Shown here: positions 1-5,711 of the stretch, piece by piece
Numbering within the stretch: position 1 is the first letter of the stretch
Layout of the letters: each line of letters starts with the position of its first letter
DNA from: Pseudomonadota bacterium
GTDB taxonomy: Bacteria > Pseudomonadota > Alphaproteobacteria > Rhizobiales > Hyphomicrobiaceae
Length of the DNA: 5,711 nt
Direction of reading: 5' to 3'
NCBI GenBank assembly: GCA_023426855.1
Contig: JAEZBU010000253.1
Location: 1 to 5,711 of the forward strand
Notes under the pieces: model-generated
Databases searched by the model: none
What the model saw: only the letters and a program-made list of their open reading frames with translations
What the model was told of the DNA's origin: nothing
Made by a program: the position numbers and the translations under genes

Positions 1-778
1 CGAGCCGTGTGAAGTCCGCAGCATCGGCGTTAGGTCCGGCTAGAGCCAGCCATCGCGCGGTGGCTTGGCTCGTCTTCGGCTTGGCGGCGATGGCCGCTGC
101 GATCAATCGCGCGCCAACCGCACCGCCACCCGCCGAAACCACCACATCCGCGACTTGCGCCGGCATCGCGCTGGCTGCTGGCTTGGGCGGCACCACCATG
201 CCGGAGTAAGAAATCAGCGGTGCGATCTGACCAGCCAGCGGAAACGTGTCTTCCAGCCTGACGAGCGCGCTATCGCCGTGCACGATGACGCGGTCGAACC
301 ATGTCGTTAGGACATCCACGGTTTCCTGGGCGCGGCCGGGCTTTGTGCTTTCCTGCAGGATGTCGCGGATCGACGCCACGATGCGGGGCCGGTTCGCACA
401 GGCATGCGCCGCTTCCAGCAGCGGCATCAGCTCAAACCGCATTTGGCGCCGACCGAACGGGAACGCCTCGATCAGCACGACGTCCGGCTGGCTGCGCGCA
501 AACGCGGCGAGAAGATCGGCCGTCCGCCGCGCTTTCACCGCCGCATCGGCCGGAGCGCCGGTCTCGGTGACGAGCGCGGAAAAACCATCCGGGCCGGCTT
601 TCAGCGGCTGCAACTGGATGACGTTCAGGCCCGTCGTATCCAGGCCGGAAACCGGTACACCGCCCAGCACGAGATCGACGGCAAAGCCAGCATCTCTGAG
701 CCCACGCGCAATGCGCAGCGCGCGAAAAACGTGCCCAATCCCGAGGAGGTGCTGAACGTAGAAGAAAACCCGAGGCAT
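1..778 (-). CDS. COG4671-like (MurG-type GT-B fold) glycosyltransferase, C-terminus cut by window edge
   Basis: This frame is open from an ATG at 778 to the window edge: 259 codons with no stop, so it is partial. It probably transfers a sugar from a nucleotide-sugar donor in the cytoplasm; donor and acceptor are unknown. The N-terminus reads MPRVFFYVQHLLGIGHVFRA, the first Rossmann strand and glycine-rich GxGHxxR turn of MurG-like proteins. Further along are IEAFPFGRRQMRFEL (about residues 103-117), SIRDIL (136-141), RVIVHGD (163-169) and SAGGGAVG (215-222), which begins the second Rossmann domain. The same landmarks appear in the same order in the gene at 2093-3301 (LGLREVLD, TAGGGGDGG), so the two are divergent members of one family. 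The donor-binding C-terminal half lies mostly outside the window. The start sits 22 bases past the preceding stop, with GGGGG at 786-790 as a plausible ribosome site 7 bases away. An in-frame GTG directly upstream (779-781) is an alternative start. Family call fairly sure; specific function not assignable. Confidence 0.85.
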   Translation of the reverse strand, partial: MPRVFFYVQHLLGIGHVFRALRIARGLRDAGFAVDLVLGGVPVSGLDTTGLNVIQLQPLKAGPDGFSALVTETGAPADAAVKARRTADLLAAFARSQPDVVLIEAFPFGRRQMRFELMPLLEAAHACANRPRIVASIRDILQESTKPGRAQETVDVLTTWFDRVIVHGDSALVRLEDTFPLAGQIAPLISYSGMVVPPKPAASAMPAQVADVVVSAGGGAVGARLIAAAIAAKPKTSQATARWLALAGPNADAADFTRL

Positions 779-800
779 CACTGAGCCCCCATCGGACGTA

Positions 801-2096
801 TCACTGCGCAGCTTCCCGCACGACGCCGTCTTCGGTTTCCGCATCAAGCGACGTGGCAAACAGCTCGACCAGTTGCGCCACACCGGCCCGCTTGTCGAAC
901 GTCGACCGCGTCCGTTGCTCGCCCGCTTGCGCCAGGCGCTGTCGCAAATCGGGATAGCGGATCATGCGTTCCAACGTCTGGCCCAGCGCGCAGCTATCCT
1001 CTGGCGGTACCAGCAGCCCCGTTTCGCCATCGCGGATCAGTTCTGGAACACCGCCCACTGAGGTTGACACGCATGCAAGCCCCTGGCTCTGCGCCTCGAC
1101 CAGAACGTTCGGCAGACCATCGCGATCGCCGTTATCCGCTACGCGGCACGGCAGCACGAAAATGTCGGACTCGCGATAGTTCGCCAGCACCGTGGCCTGA
1201 TCCTGCGGCCCCAGCCAGCGGATGCGATCCGCAATGCCTTGTGCCGCCGCCTTCGCCTTCAGCGATTTCAGCAGCTCGCCGCCGCCGATGTGCGTCAGCG
1301 TCCAATGCACATCGGTCGGCAACGCAGCGAGCGCATCCAGCAAATACGTGAAACCCTTCTTCTCCACCGCGCGGCCAACGGTCAGCAGGCGCACCGGCTC
1401 GGCCGGATCACCGCCATCCCGGCGCGACGGCTGATGGCGGTTTAACGTGAAACGTTCCAGGTTCAGCCCGTGATAGACGAGGCGGACATGCTGCGGATCG
1501 GGCGCCAGCGAGGTCAGGCGTTCGTGGCCAACCTGGGTACACGTCACCGCCCATTTGGCCGACGCCAGATTATCGCGCAGCTCCCAGTCGGGCGACGTCC
1601 AGATATCTTTGGCGTGCGCCGAGCAGCTCCAGTCGAGCCCGGTCATCAGGCTGGCATAGCGGGTTACCGCCGACGGAGTATGGATGAAATGGGCGTAGAG
1701 CCAGGATGCGTCTGCCGGCATCTCCGCCGACAGCACCGCAGCCTGCCCGAAGCGGCGGAATCGGTTCGGGCTGAAATCGCGGGTCAGATCACCCAGCCAA
1801 GTCCTCAGCGCCTTGCCGAAACCCGGTCGTCGCGACGAGCGGATCACCCCGCGCAGGACCCGCAGCGGCGCGTGATAGAGGTATTCCGGCAGATAGACGA
1901 CCGGCGAACGGATCGCTTTGTGCACCGGATGGCTGGTCGGATCGGTCGGGTGCCGCATCGACACGATCAGCAACCGCAAGCCGGATTGTTCCAGCCCCAA
2001 CAGCTCCTCGGCGATGAAGGTTTCCGACAGCCGCGGATACCCCTTCACGACAACAACGATAAGGCCGTTCCCAGGCACGAAGGCGGCTTCCTTCAC
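801..2096 (-). CDS. Glycosyltransferase family 4 (GT-B) protein, WcaL-like
   Basis: This encodes a 431-residue retaining-type GT4 glycosyltransferase, expected to act in the cytoplasm or at the inner membrane face in surface polysaccharide or glycolipid assembly. The N-terminal acceptor domain opens with a Rossmann strand and KGYPRLSETFIAEEL (18-32), a signature shared with colanic-acid-type GT4 enzymes such as WcaL. AHFIHTPSAVT (135-145), SAHAKDIW (159-166) and YHGLNLERF (208-216) follow. The C-terminal donor domain has GRAVEKKGF (241-249), whose basic residues usually contact the nucleotide-sugar phosphates, and DGLPNVLVEAQSQGL (326-340) followed by GGVPELI and ETGLLVPPED. The family's E-x7-E motif appears here as D326-x7-E334. 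Length is normal for the family. No signal peptide or membrane segment is seen. The start is a GTG overlapping the upstream TGA by 4 bases, implying translational coupling. A second in-frame GTG at 2078 (codon 7) has a better-placed ribosome site, so the protein may be 6 residues shorter. The sugar specificity is not readable. Confidence 0.93.
   Translation of the reverse strand: MKEAAFVPGNGLIVVVVKGYPRLSETFIAEELLGLEQSGLRLLIVSMRHPTDPTSHPVHKAIRSPVVYLPEYLYHAPLRVLRGVIRSSRRPGFGKALRTWLGDLTRDFSPNRFRRFGQAAVLSAEMPADASWLYAHFIHTPSAVTRYASLMTGLDWSCSAHAKDIWTSPDWELRDNLASAKWAVTCTQVGHERLTSLAPDPQHVRLVYHGLNLERFTLNRHQPSRRDGGDPAEPVRLLTVGRAVEKKGFTYLLDALAALPTDVHWTLTHIGGGELLKSLKAKAAAQGIADRIRWLGPQDQATVLANYRESDIFVLPCRVADNGDRDGLPNVLVEAQSQGLACVSTSVGGVPELIRDGETGLLVPPEDSCALGQTLERMIRYPDLRQRLAQAGEQRTRSTFDKRAGVAQLVELFATSLDAETEDGVVREAAQ
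2087..2093 (-). promoter_or_regulatory. Candidate Shine-Dalgarno AAGGAAG for an alternative GT4 start
   Basis: On the minus strand these bases read AAGGAAG and lie 8 bases before an in-frame GTG at 2076-2078 (codon 7 of the GT4 gene as drawn). The outer GTG at 2096 has only a GGAAAG placed very close to it. This purine-rich site lies inside the longer reading frame, so it either marks the true start or is chance codon content. The conserved part of the protein begins only after codon 10, so homology does not decide. Confidence 0.4.
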
Positions 2097-3301
2097 ACGC
2101 TTTCCGTCACGGTGTGGGGACTCATTACGTTATCAACGTAGTTCCCCACGATATCCGCAATCGTTTCCAGGCCACGCATATCGACTTTCTGCCCCCGCAC
2201 GGAGGGTAACGCCCGTGTCGGCAATTGATGCAGAGCGCGCGCCATCAGGCGCGGGTCATCGGCAGCGCTCGGCTCAAGCATATCGACCAAGCCCAGCTCA
2301 GCTGCCCTCATGGCCCGGATCAACTGTTCGCGGCGCGGCATGGTACGCGGCACCAGCAGCGCCCGTTTGTCGAACGACAGGATCTCGCAGAATGTATTGT
2401 AGCCGCCCATGCTGACGATGGCCGTTGCCTTCAGCATGATCGTTTCAATCTGGCTTTCGAAATCCAGCACCGTGACGTTGGTGAGCTGCCGGGCGCGTTC
2501 GCGGATTTCCTCGCGCTCCTCAGCGACCATGAACGGCCCGAGAATCATGACCAGCGGGAATTCCAGCGTGCGGTCATATTCGCGCGCGGCCAGCACCTGC
2601 CGCATCAAAGGACCGCCATCGCCGCCGCCGCCGGCCGTGACGAGCACGTAGTCATCCGGCAGTTCCAGCATGCGCAGGTTCTGCTGGCGGGGAATCGAGC
2701 GGCCGAGATGACCCGTGAATTTCATCCGCGAGCGCACCGCTTTCGGTACATCGAGACCCGTCAGCGGATCCCAGAAGTTCTTGTAGCCGTAGACCCAAAC
2801 GTCATCATACAACGCCTCGATCTTGCGTAGCGCATCCGTGCGCTGCCATTCGGCTTGCACGTGCTCCTGGGCATCAAGCACTTCTCGCAGGCCGAGAATG
2901 AGCTTCGTGTCCATTCCACGAAGCATCACCAAAGTCTGCTCCAGTTCACCACGCAGCCCCAGCGGCTCCTTGTCGACGATGAACAGGTTCGGCCGATAAA
3001 GCTGAGCGGTTTGCTTGATGATGGCACGACGCATCTCGAGCGTATCGCTGAGGTCGATATGCTGAGAAAGGGAAGTGTAATCGCCATTATACAGCTTGAT
3101 GACACTTGGGATCTTGATGAAATCGACCCGCGCCCGGAAATCAAAGGCACCCGCGATCGACGATCCCGAAATGATCAGAACCTGCAGGCCTTTGAATCGC
3201 TCGACGAGCGCATGCGCGATCTCGCGGCACCGGCGCAAATGGCCGAGCCCGAACGTATCATGGCTGTACATGAGTACGCGCGTCTGATCATGTCGTCTCA
3301 T
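2093..3301 (-). CDS. COG4671-like predicted glycosyltransferase (MurG-type GT-B fold)
   Basis: This encodes a 402-residue soluble protein with a two-domain GT-B layout, predicted to transfer a sugar from a nucleotide donor. The N-terminal domain carries YSHDTFGLGHLRRCREIA (12-29), the glycine-rich loop with GxGHxRR seen in MurG-related enzymes. IVDKEPLGLRGEL (108-120) and LGLREVLD (136-143) follow. The C-terminal domain opens with TAGGGGDGG (222-230) and continues with ILGPFM (253-258). It ends its donor site with SMGGYNTFCEILSFDKRALL (297-316) and VPRTMPRREQLIRA (317-330), the usual nucleotide-sugar pocket of glycosyltransferase family 28 C-terminal domains. No signal peptide or membrane span is visible. 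It is the first gene of the glycosyltransferase run and overlaps the GT4 gene by 4 bases. The ATG at 3301 is the first start codon in this frame after an in-frame TGA about 37 codons upstream, but no purine-rich ribosome site precedes it. Family assignment is firm; donor, acceptor and pathway are unknown. Confidence 0.92.
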   Translation of the reverse strand: MRRHDQTRVLMYSHDTFGLGHLRRCREIAHALVERFKGLQVLIISGSSIAGAFDFRARVDFIKIPSVIKLYNGDYTSLSQHIDLSDTLEMRRAIIKQTAQLYRPNLFIVDKEPLGLRGELEQTLVMLRGMDTKLILGLREVLDAQEHVQAEWQRTDALRKIEALYDDVWVYGYKNFWDPLTGLDVPKAVRSRMKFTGHLGRSIPRQQNLRMLELPDDYVLVTAGGGGDGGPLMRQVLAAREYDRTLEFPLVMILGPFMVAEEREEIRERARQLTNVTVLDFESQIETIMLKATAIVSMGGYNTFCEILSFDKRALLVPRTMPRREQLIRAMRAAELGLVDMLEPSAADDPRLMARALHQLPTRALPSVRGQKVDMRGLETIADIVGNYVDNVMSPHTVTESV

Positions 3302-3437
3302 GTGGTGGCCGCAAGCATCTGCTGTCTTCGCGCTGATCGCAGGTTTTATGGGATAGACGGAGCAATCATCGTGATTGGACGGGTGAATAATCTCCCTGAA
3401 CGTGCCAGTGCTGCATTCGGTTCAATTCATCGTCCGT

Positions 3438-3464
3438 CGTCAATCGAAAAATTGGTGATCGACG
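3438..3464 (-). other. Imperfect hairpin in the gap between importer and glycosyltransferase genes
   Basis: On the minus strand CGTCGATC (3464-3457) can pair with GATTGACG (3445-3438) as 8 base pairs including one G-T wobble, around an 11-base loop containing five T. The hairpin lies 14 bases past the stop region of the DppC-type permease. The T-run is in the loop and not after the stem, so it is not a standard intrinsic terminator. It could slow decay of the permease mRNA, form part of a regulatory leader, or be chance. The whole gap (3302-3478, about 50% G+C) otherwise shows no convincing feature. TTGACG at 3443-3438 resembles a -35 box, but no good -10 lies 16-18 bases on. Confidence 0.25.
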
Positions 3465-3478
3465 CTATCAATTAGTTG

Positions 3479-4660
3479 CTACTTGTAAGGATCGGCAGCA
3501 TCGCGCAGACCATCGCCGAAGAAATTGAACGCCAGTACAACAAGGATGACCGGCACAGCGGGCAACAGCAGCCACGGGTAAAGCGCCACGATGCTGATAT
3601 TCTGCGCCTCAGTCAGCAGCACGCCCCAGCTCGTGATCGGCGCCCGAAGACCTAACCCGAGGAAACTCAAAGCTGTTTCGCCGAGGATCATGCTTGGAAT
3701 GGCCAGCGTGGCACTGGCGATCAGGTGGCTCATAAAGCCCGGAACCAGATGGCGGCCGACGATGCGCGGAGCCTTGGCGCCCATGAGTTGAGCAGCAAGG
3801 ACATAATCCTCTTCGCGGAGTGATAGCAGCTTGGATCGCACCGCGCGCGCAAGGCCCGTCCAATCAATCAGTCCGAGAATTACGGTAATCGCAAAGTAAA
3901 CGAGCATTGGGCTCCAAGTCACCGGCATTATCGCAGCGAGCGCCAGCCAAAGCGGAATCGATGGCAGCGATTGCAGGACTTCGATAATCCTCTGAATGAC
4001 AAGATCGACCGTGCCTCCGTAGTATCCGGCCAGACCGCCGAAAAATAGTCCGAGCACAAAGCTTATTGCAACGCCGAGCAGACCGATCGTTAAAGAAATA
4101 CGTGCGCCATAGATGATGCGCGACAGGACATCACGGCCAAGTCGATCCGTGCCGAGCAGGAACAATGTTCCGCCCTTCGCCGGACAGATAAACCGGAAAC
4201 TCCCTTCGATCATCCCCCAAAACTTGTAGGTGTCCTCTCCGTGACAGAAGAAGCGGATCGGCTGCACCCGCGATGTATCCGGCGCATACTCCCTTTTCAG
4301 GTTGGTCATGTTCAACGTGTAGCGCTGGCCATAGACGAACGGCCCCACGAAGCGACCTTCGTGGAACAGGTGCACCGCTTGCGGCGGCGCATAGATATGA
4401 TCGATGTTGCGCGTCAGAAAGTTGTAGGGCGCCAGGAACTCGCTGATCAAAATGCTGAAGTAGAGAATGGCAAGGAAAATTCCGGACACCAGCGCAAGCC
4501 GGTGGCGTTTGAACTTCCACCACATCAACCGCCATTGCGAAGCCAGATAGACGCGTTCCTGCGCCGCCGACATCTTCTCGATCGACTGCGGGTCGAACGG
4601 TTTTTCCGACACGTAATGCGGTAGCTTCTCGCCCGGCGGCGGCAGGGAGGCGCTCGTCAT
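3479..4660 (-). CDS. ABC transporter permease, DppC/OppC type, with long periplasmic insertion
   Basis: This is the second membrane subunit of a Dpp/Opp-family importer, which in this family takes up peptides, oligosaccharides or other solutes delivered by a binding protein. A cytosolic N-terminus of about 50 residues (basic WWKFKRHR at 47-54) leads into the first membrane segment near 56-77. A periplasmic stretch from about 78 to 165 is longer than in typical DppC (about 300 residues in total, against 393 here) and holds two cysteines, C139 and C159. The hallmark LGTDRLGRDVLSRIIYGAR spans 169-187, followed by about five membrane segments between 188 and 380. The ATPase-docking EAA-type loop is YVLAAQLMGAKAPRIVGRHL (286-305), and the C-terminus GDGLRDAADPYK is typical. 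The ATG overlaps the DppB-type stop by 4 bases, with AAGAG 6 bases upstream as a weak ribosome site, so the subunits are probably co-translated. Substrate not assignable. Confidence 0.95.
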   Translation of the reverse strand: MTSASLPPPGEKLPHYVSEKPFDPQSIEKMSAAQERVYLASQWRLMWWKFKRHRLALVSGIFLAILYFSILISEFLAPYNFLTRNIDHIYAPPQAVHLFHEGRFVGPFVYGQRYTLNMTNLKREYAPDTSRVQPIRFFCHGEDTYKFWGMIEGSFRFICPAKGGTLFLLGTDRLGRDVLSRIIYGARISLTIGLLGVAISFVLGLFFGGLAGYYGGTVDLVIQRIIEVLQSLPSIPLWLALAAIMPVTWSPMLVYFAITVILGLIDWTGLARAVRSKLLSLREEDYVLAAQLMGAKAPRIVGRHLVPGFMSHLIASATLAIPSMILGETALSFLGLGLRAPITSWGVLLTEAQNISIVALYPWLLLPAVPVILVVLAFNFFGDGLRDAADPYK

Positions 4661-5655
4661 TTGGTGCTCTTGCCCTGCAGCCGGATTCGAGGATCAAGAA
4701 ACGCCAGCGCGATATCGGACAGCAGCACGCCGATAACCGTCAGCAACGCCAGGAACATCAGGAACGATCCGGCCAGATACATATCCTGGCTCTGCAGCGC
4801 CTTGATCAGCAGCGGCCCGGTGGTCTCCAGCGACAACACGATAGCGACGATCTCTGCCCCCGATACGATCTCCGGCAGGATACCGCCGATACCACCAATG
4901 AAGAAGTTCAACGACGAGCGGAGGGGATATTTAACCAGCGCCTTGAAGGGATGCATCCCCTTGGCTTTAGCGGTAATCGCGTACTGCTTTTGCAGCTCGT
5001 CGAGCAGATTGGCGCGGATTTTCCGGATCATACTGGCCGTGCCGGCGAGACCGATGACGATAACCGGGATCCACATGTGCTCCAGGATCGACATAAACTT
5101 CGCCCAGCTCATGGGCTGGTCGATGTACTCCGGCGCCATCAAATGACCGATCGACGTGCCGAACCAGACGTTGGCCAAATACATCAGCACCAGCGCCAGA
5201 AGGAAGTTCGGGATCGCGATGCCCAGCAGCCCGAGGAAGGTCAGCCCGTAATCGCCCCAGCTATATTGATGCGTGGCCGAGTAGATGCCGATCGGGAAAG
5301 CGATCAGCCAGGTCAGCATGATGGTCGCGAACGACACCAGGATGGTGAGAAACAACCGGCTACCGATCAAATCGTTGACCGGCATCTGATATTCGAATGA
5401 GTAACCGAAATCCCCCTGCAGCATGCCCCCGATCCAGAGGAAGTAGCGCTGCACCGGATGCTTGTCGAAACCGTACTCCTCCTTCAGGAATTCGATCTTA
5501 GCCTTGTCGACGCCCTCGCCCTGCGCCTGCAGCTCGGCAATGTAGCTCTCGAAGTAATCGCCGGGCGGCAGTTCCATGATCGTGAAAATGAGCGCGCTGG
5601 TCAGCAGCAGCGTCGGGATCATGATCAGGATGCGGCGTAGGATGTAGACGAGCAT
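4657..5655 (-). CDS. ABC transporter permease, DppB/OppB type
   Basis: This is a 332-residue inner-membrane permease that should pair with the overlapping DppC-type subunit to form the channel of a Dpp/Opp-family importer. The N-terminus MLVYILRRILIMIPTLLLTS and the first membrane segment ending ELPPGDY (28-34) are classic for DppB. YGFDKHPVQRYFLWIGG (61-77) and GDFGYSF (81-87) form the usual periplasmic segment. Further membrane spans lie near 103-124, 137-160, 195-210, 251-275 and 293-315. The EAA-type loop is YAITAKAKGMHPFKALVKYP (225-244), and DPRIR (321-325) closes the protein as in the family. Length is normal. The ATG follows the TAG of the preceding gene by 3 bases. The nearest purine-rich site, GAGAGG at 5670-5675, is 14 bases away, so translation is probably coupled to the upstream gene. 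The substrate cannot be read from this subunit. Confidence 0.96.
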   Translation of the reverse strand: MLVYILRRILIMIPTLLLTSALIFTIMELPPGDYFESYIAELQAQGEGVDKAKIEFLKEEYGFDKHPVQRYFLWIGGMLQGDFGYSFEYQMPVNDLIGSRLFLTILVSFATIMLTWLIAFPIGIYSATHQYSWGDYGLTFLGLLGIAIPNFLLALVLMYLANVWFGTSIGHLMAPEYIDQPMSWAKFMSILEHMWIPVIVIGLAGTASMIRKIRANLLDELQKQYAITAKAKGMHPFKALVKYPLRSSLNFFIGGIGGILPEIVSGAEIVAIVLSLETTGPLLIKALQSQDMYLAGSFLMFLALLTVIGVLLSDIALAFLDPRIRLQGKSTK

Positions 5656-5658
5656 GGG

Positions 5659-5711
5659 CTACTGCGACGCCTCTCGGAACCAGAACGTATCCGGAAGGTA
5701 GCGCCCGAAAA
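5659..5711 (-). CDS. C-terminal end of an upstream gene, possibly the importer's solute-binding protein
   Basis: At the right edge one minus-strand frame runs in from outside the window and ends at TAG (5661-5659). The 16 visible residues read FGRYLPDTFWFREASQ. The aromatic, charged tail and the 3-base gap to the DppB-type permease fit the binding-protein, permease, permease order common in Dpp/Opp operons. The identity is inferred from position only; 16 residues cannot prove it, and an ATPase or unrelated gene is possible. Confidence 0.55.
   Translation of the reverse strand, partial: FGRYLPDTFWFREASQ

Noticed and set aside
246..755. Plus-strand reading frame of 169 codons at the left end
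   Set aside because: It is antisense to the partial COG4671-like gene, which has clear family motifs in the minus-strand frame; the plus-strand product is Ser/Arg/Ala-rich shadow sequence.
1470..2141. Plus-strand reading frame of 223 codons opposite the GT4 gene
   Set aside because: It lies antisense to a clearly conserved glycosyltransferase. Its composition is Arg/Gln/His-rich, as expected from reading the reverse complement of G+C-rich codons, and no family motif is visible.
2225..2830. Plus-strand reading frame of 201 codons opposite the COG4671-like gene
   Set aside because: Antisense shadow of a convincing gene; low-complexity His/Arg/Gln-rich product with no recognisable domain.
3415..3443. 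Sigma-70 promoter with TTGACG as -35
   Set aside because: At 16-18 bases spacing the -10 position reads CCGAAT or its one-base shifts, a poor match; not called.
3438..3464. Intrinsic transcription terminator after the permease genes
   Set aside because: The only hairpin has its T-run in the loop and no T-run after the stem, so it does not meet the usual terminator pattern; kept only as a low-confidence structure.
2855..3475. Plus-strand reading frame of 206 codons that runs past the glycosyltransferase start through the whole gap
   Set aside because: Considered because it fills the otherwise empty gap, but most of it is antisense to conserved coding sequence and the product has no recognisable motif. 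The gap part alone (about 57 codons) is not persuasive.
4131..4697. Second minus-strand frame of 188 codons within the DppC-type permease gene
   Set aside because: Same-strand frame-shifted shadow of the permease; lacks membrane segments or motifs, and the permease frame is intact from end to end.

Overview
The window reads as a chromosomal segment of a G+C-rich proteobacterium, most likely an alphaproteobacterium. I base this on the high G+C content, the third-position G/C preference, and the style of the two long Dpp/Opp-type permeases, which recall Rhizobiales-like proteins. This placement is inference; no rRNA or other phylogenetic marker is present. All supported genes lie on the minus strand, so the biological order runs from the right end of the window to the left. 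Long plus-strand reading frames opposite these genes look like antisense shadows typical of G+C-rich DNA.

Right half (5711 down to 3479): a Dpp/Opp-family ABC importer module. It begins with the last 16 codons of an upstream gene, possibly the solute-binding protein, which stops 3 bases before a DppB/OppB-type permease. That permease overlaps a DppC/OppC-type permease by 4 bases (ATGA). The DppC-type protein is long (393 residues) because it carries a large periplasmic insertion, with two cysteines, between its first membrane segment and the transport domain. No ATPase gene follows the permeases inside the window, and the substrate cannot be read from the sequence.

Middle (3478 to 3302): a 177-base gap of about 50% G+C, containing one imperfect hairpin but no convincing promoter or intrinsic terminator.

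Left half (3301 down to 1): three consecutive glycosyltransferase genes in a tight run. The first is a GT-B enzyme of the MurG-like 'predicted glycosyltransferase' type (COG4671-like). The second is a GT4-family enzyme overlapping it by 4 bases (GTGA). The third, starting 22 bases further on, is a second and divergent COG4671-like enzyme that runs off the left edge, so its C-terminus is missing. None has a signal peptide or obvious membrane segment, so they probably act at the cytoplasmic side, building a cell-surface or secreted glycan or decorating a lipid or small molecule. The two COG4671-like proteins flanking a GT4 enzyme are the most interesting feature here. The glycan, and any link to the importer upstream, are unknown. 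I saw no tRNA, rRNA, mobile element, CRISPR array or clear repeat family.
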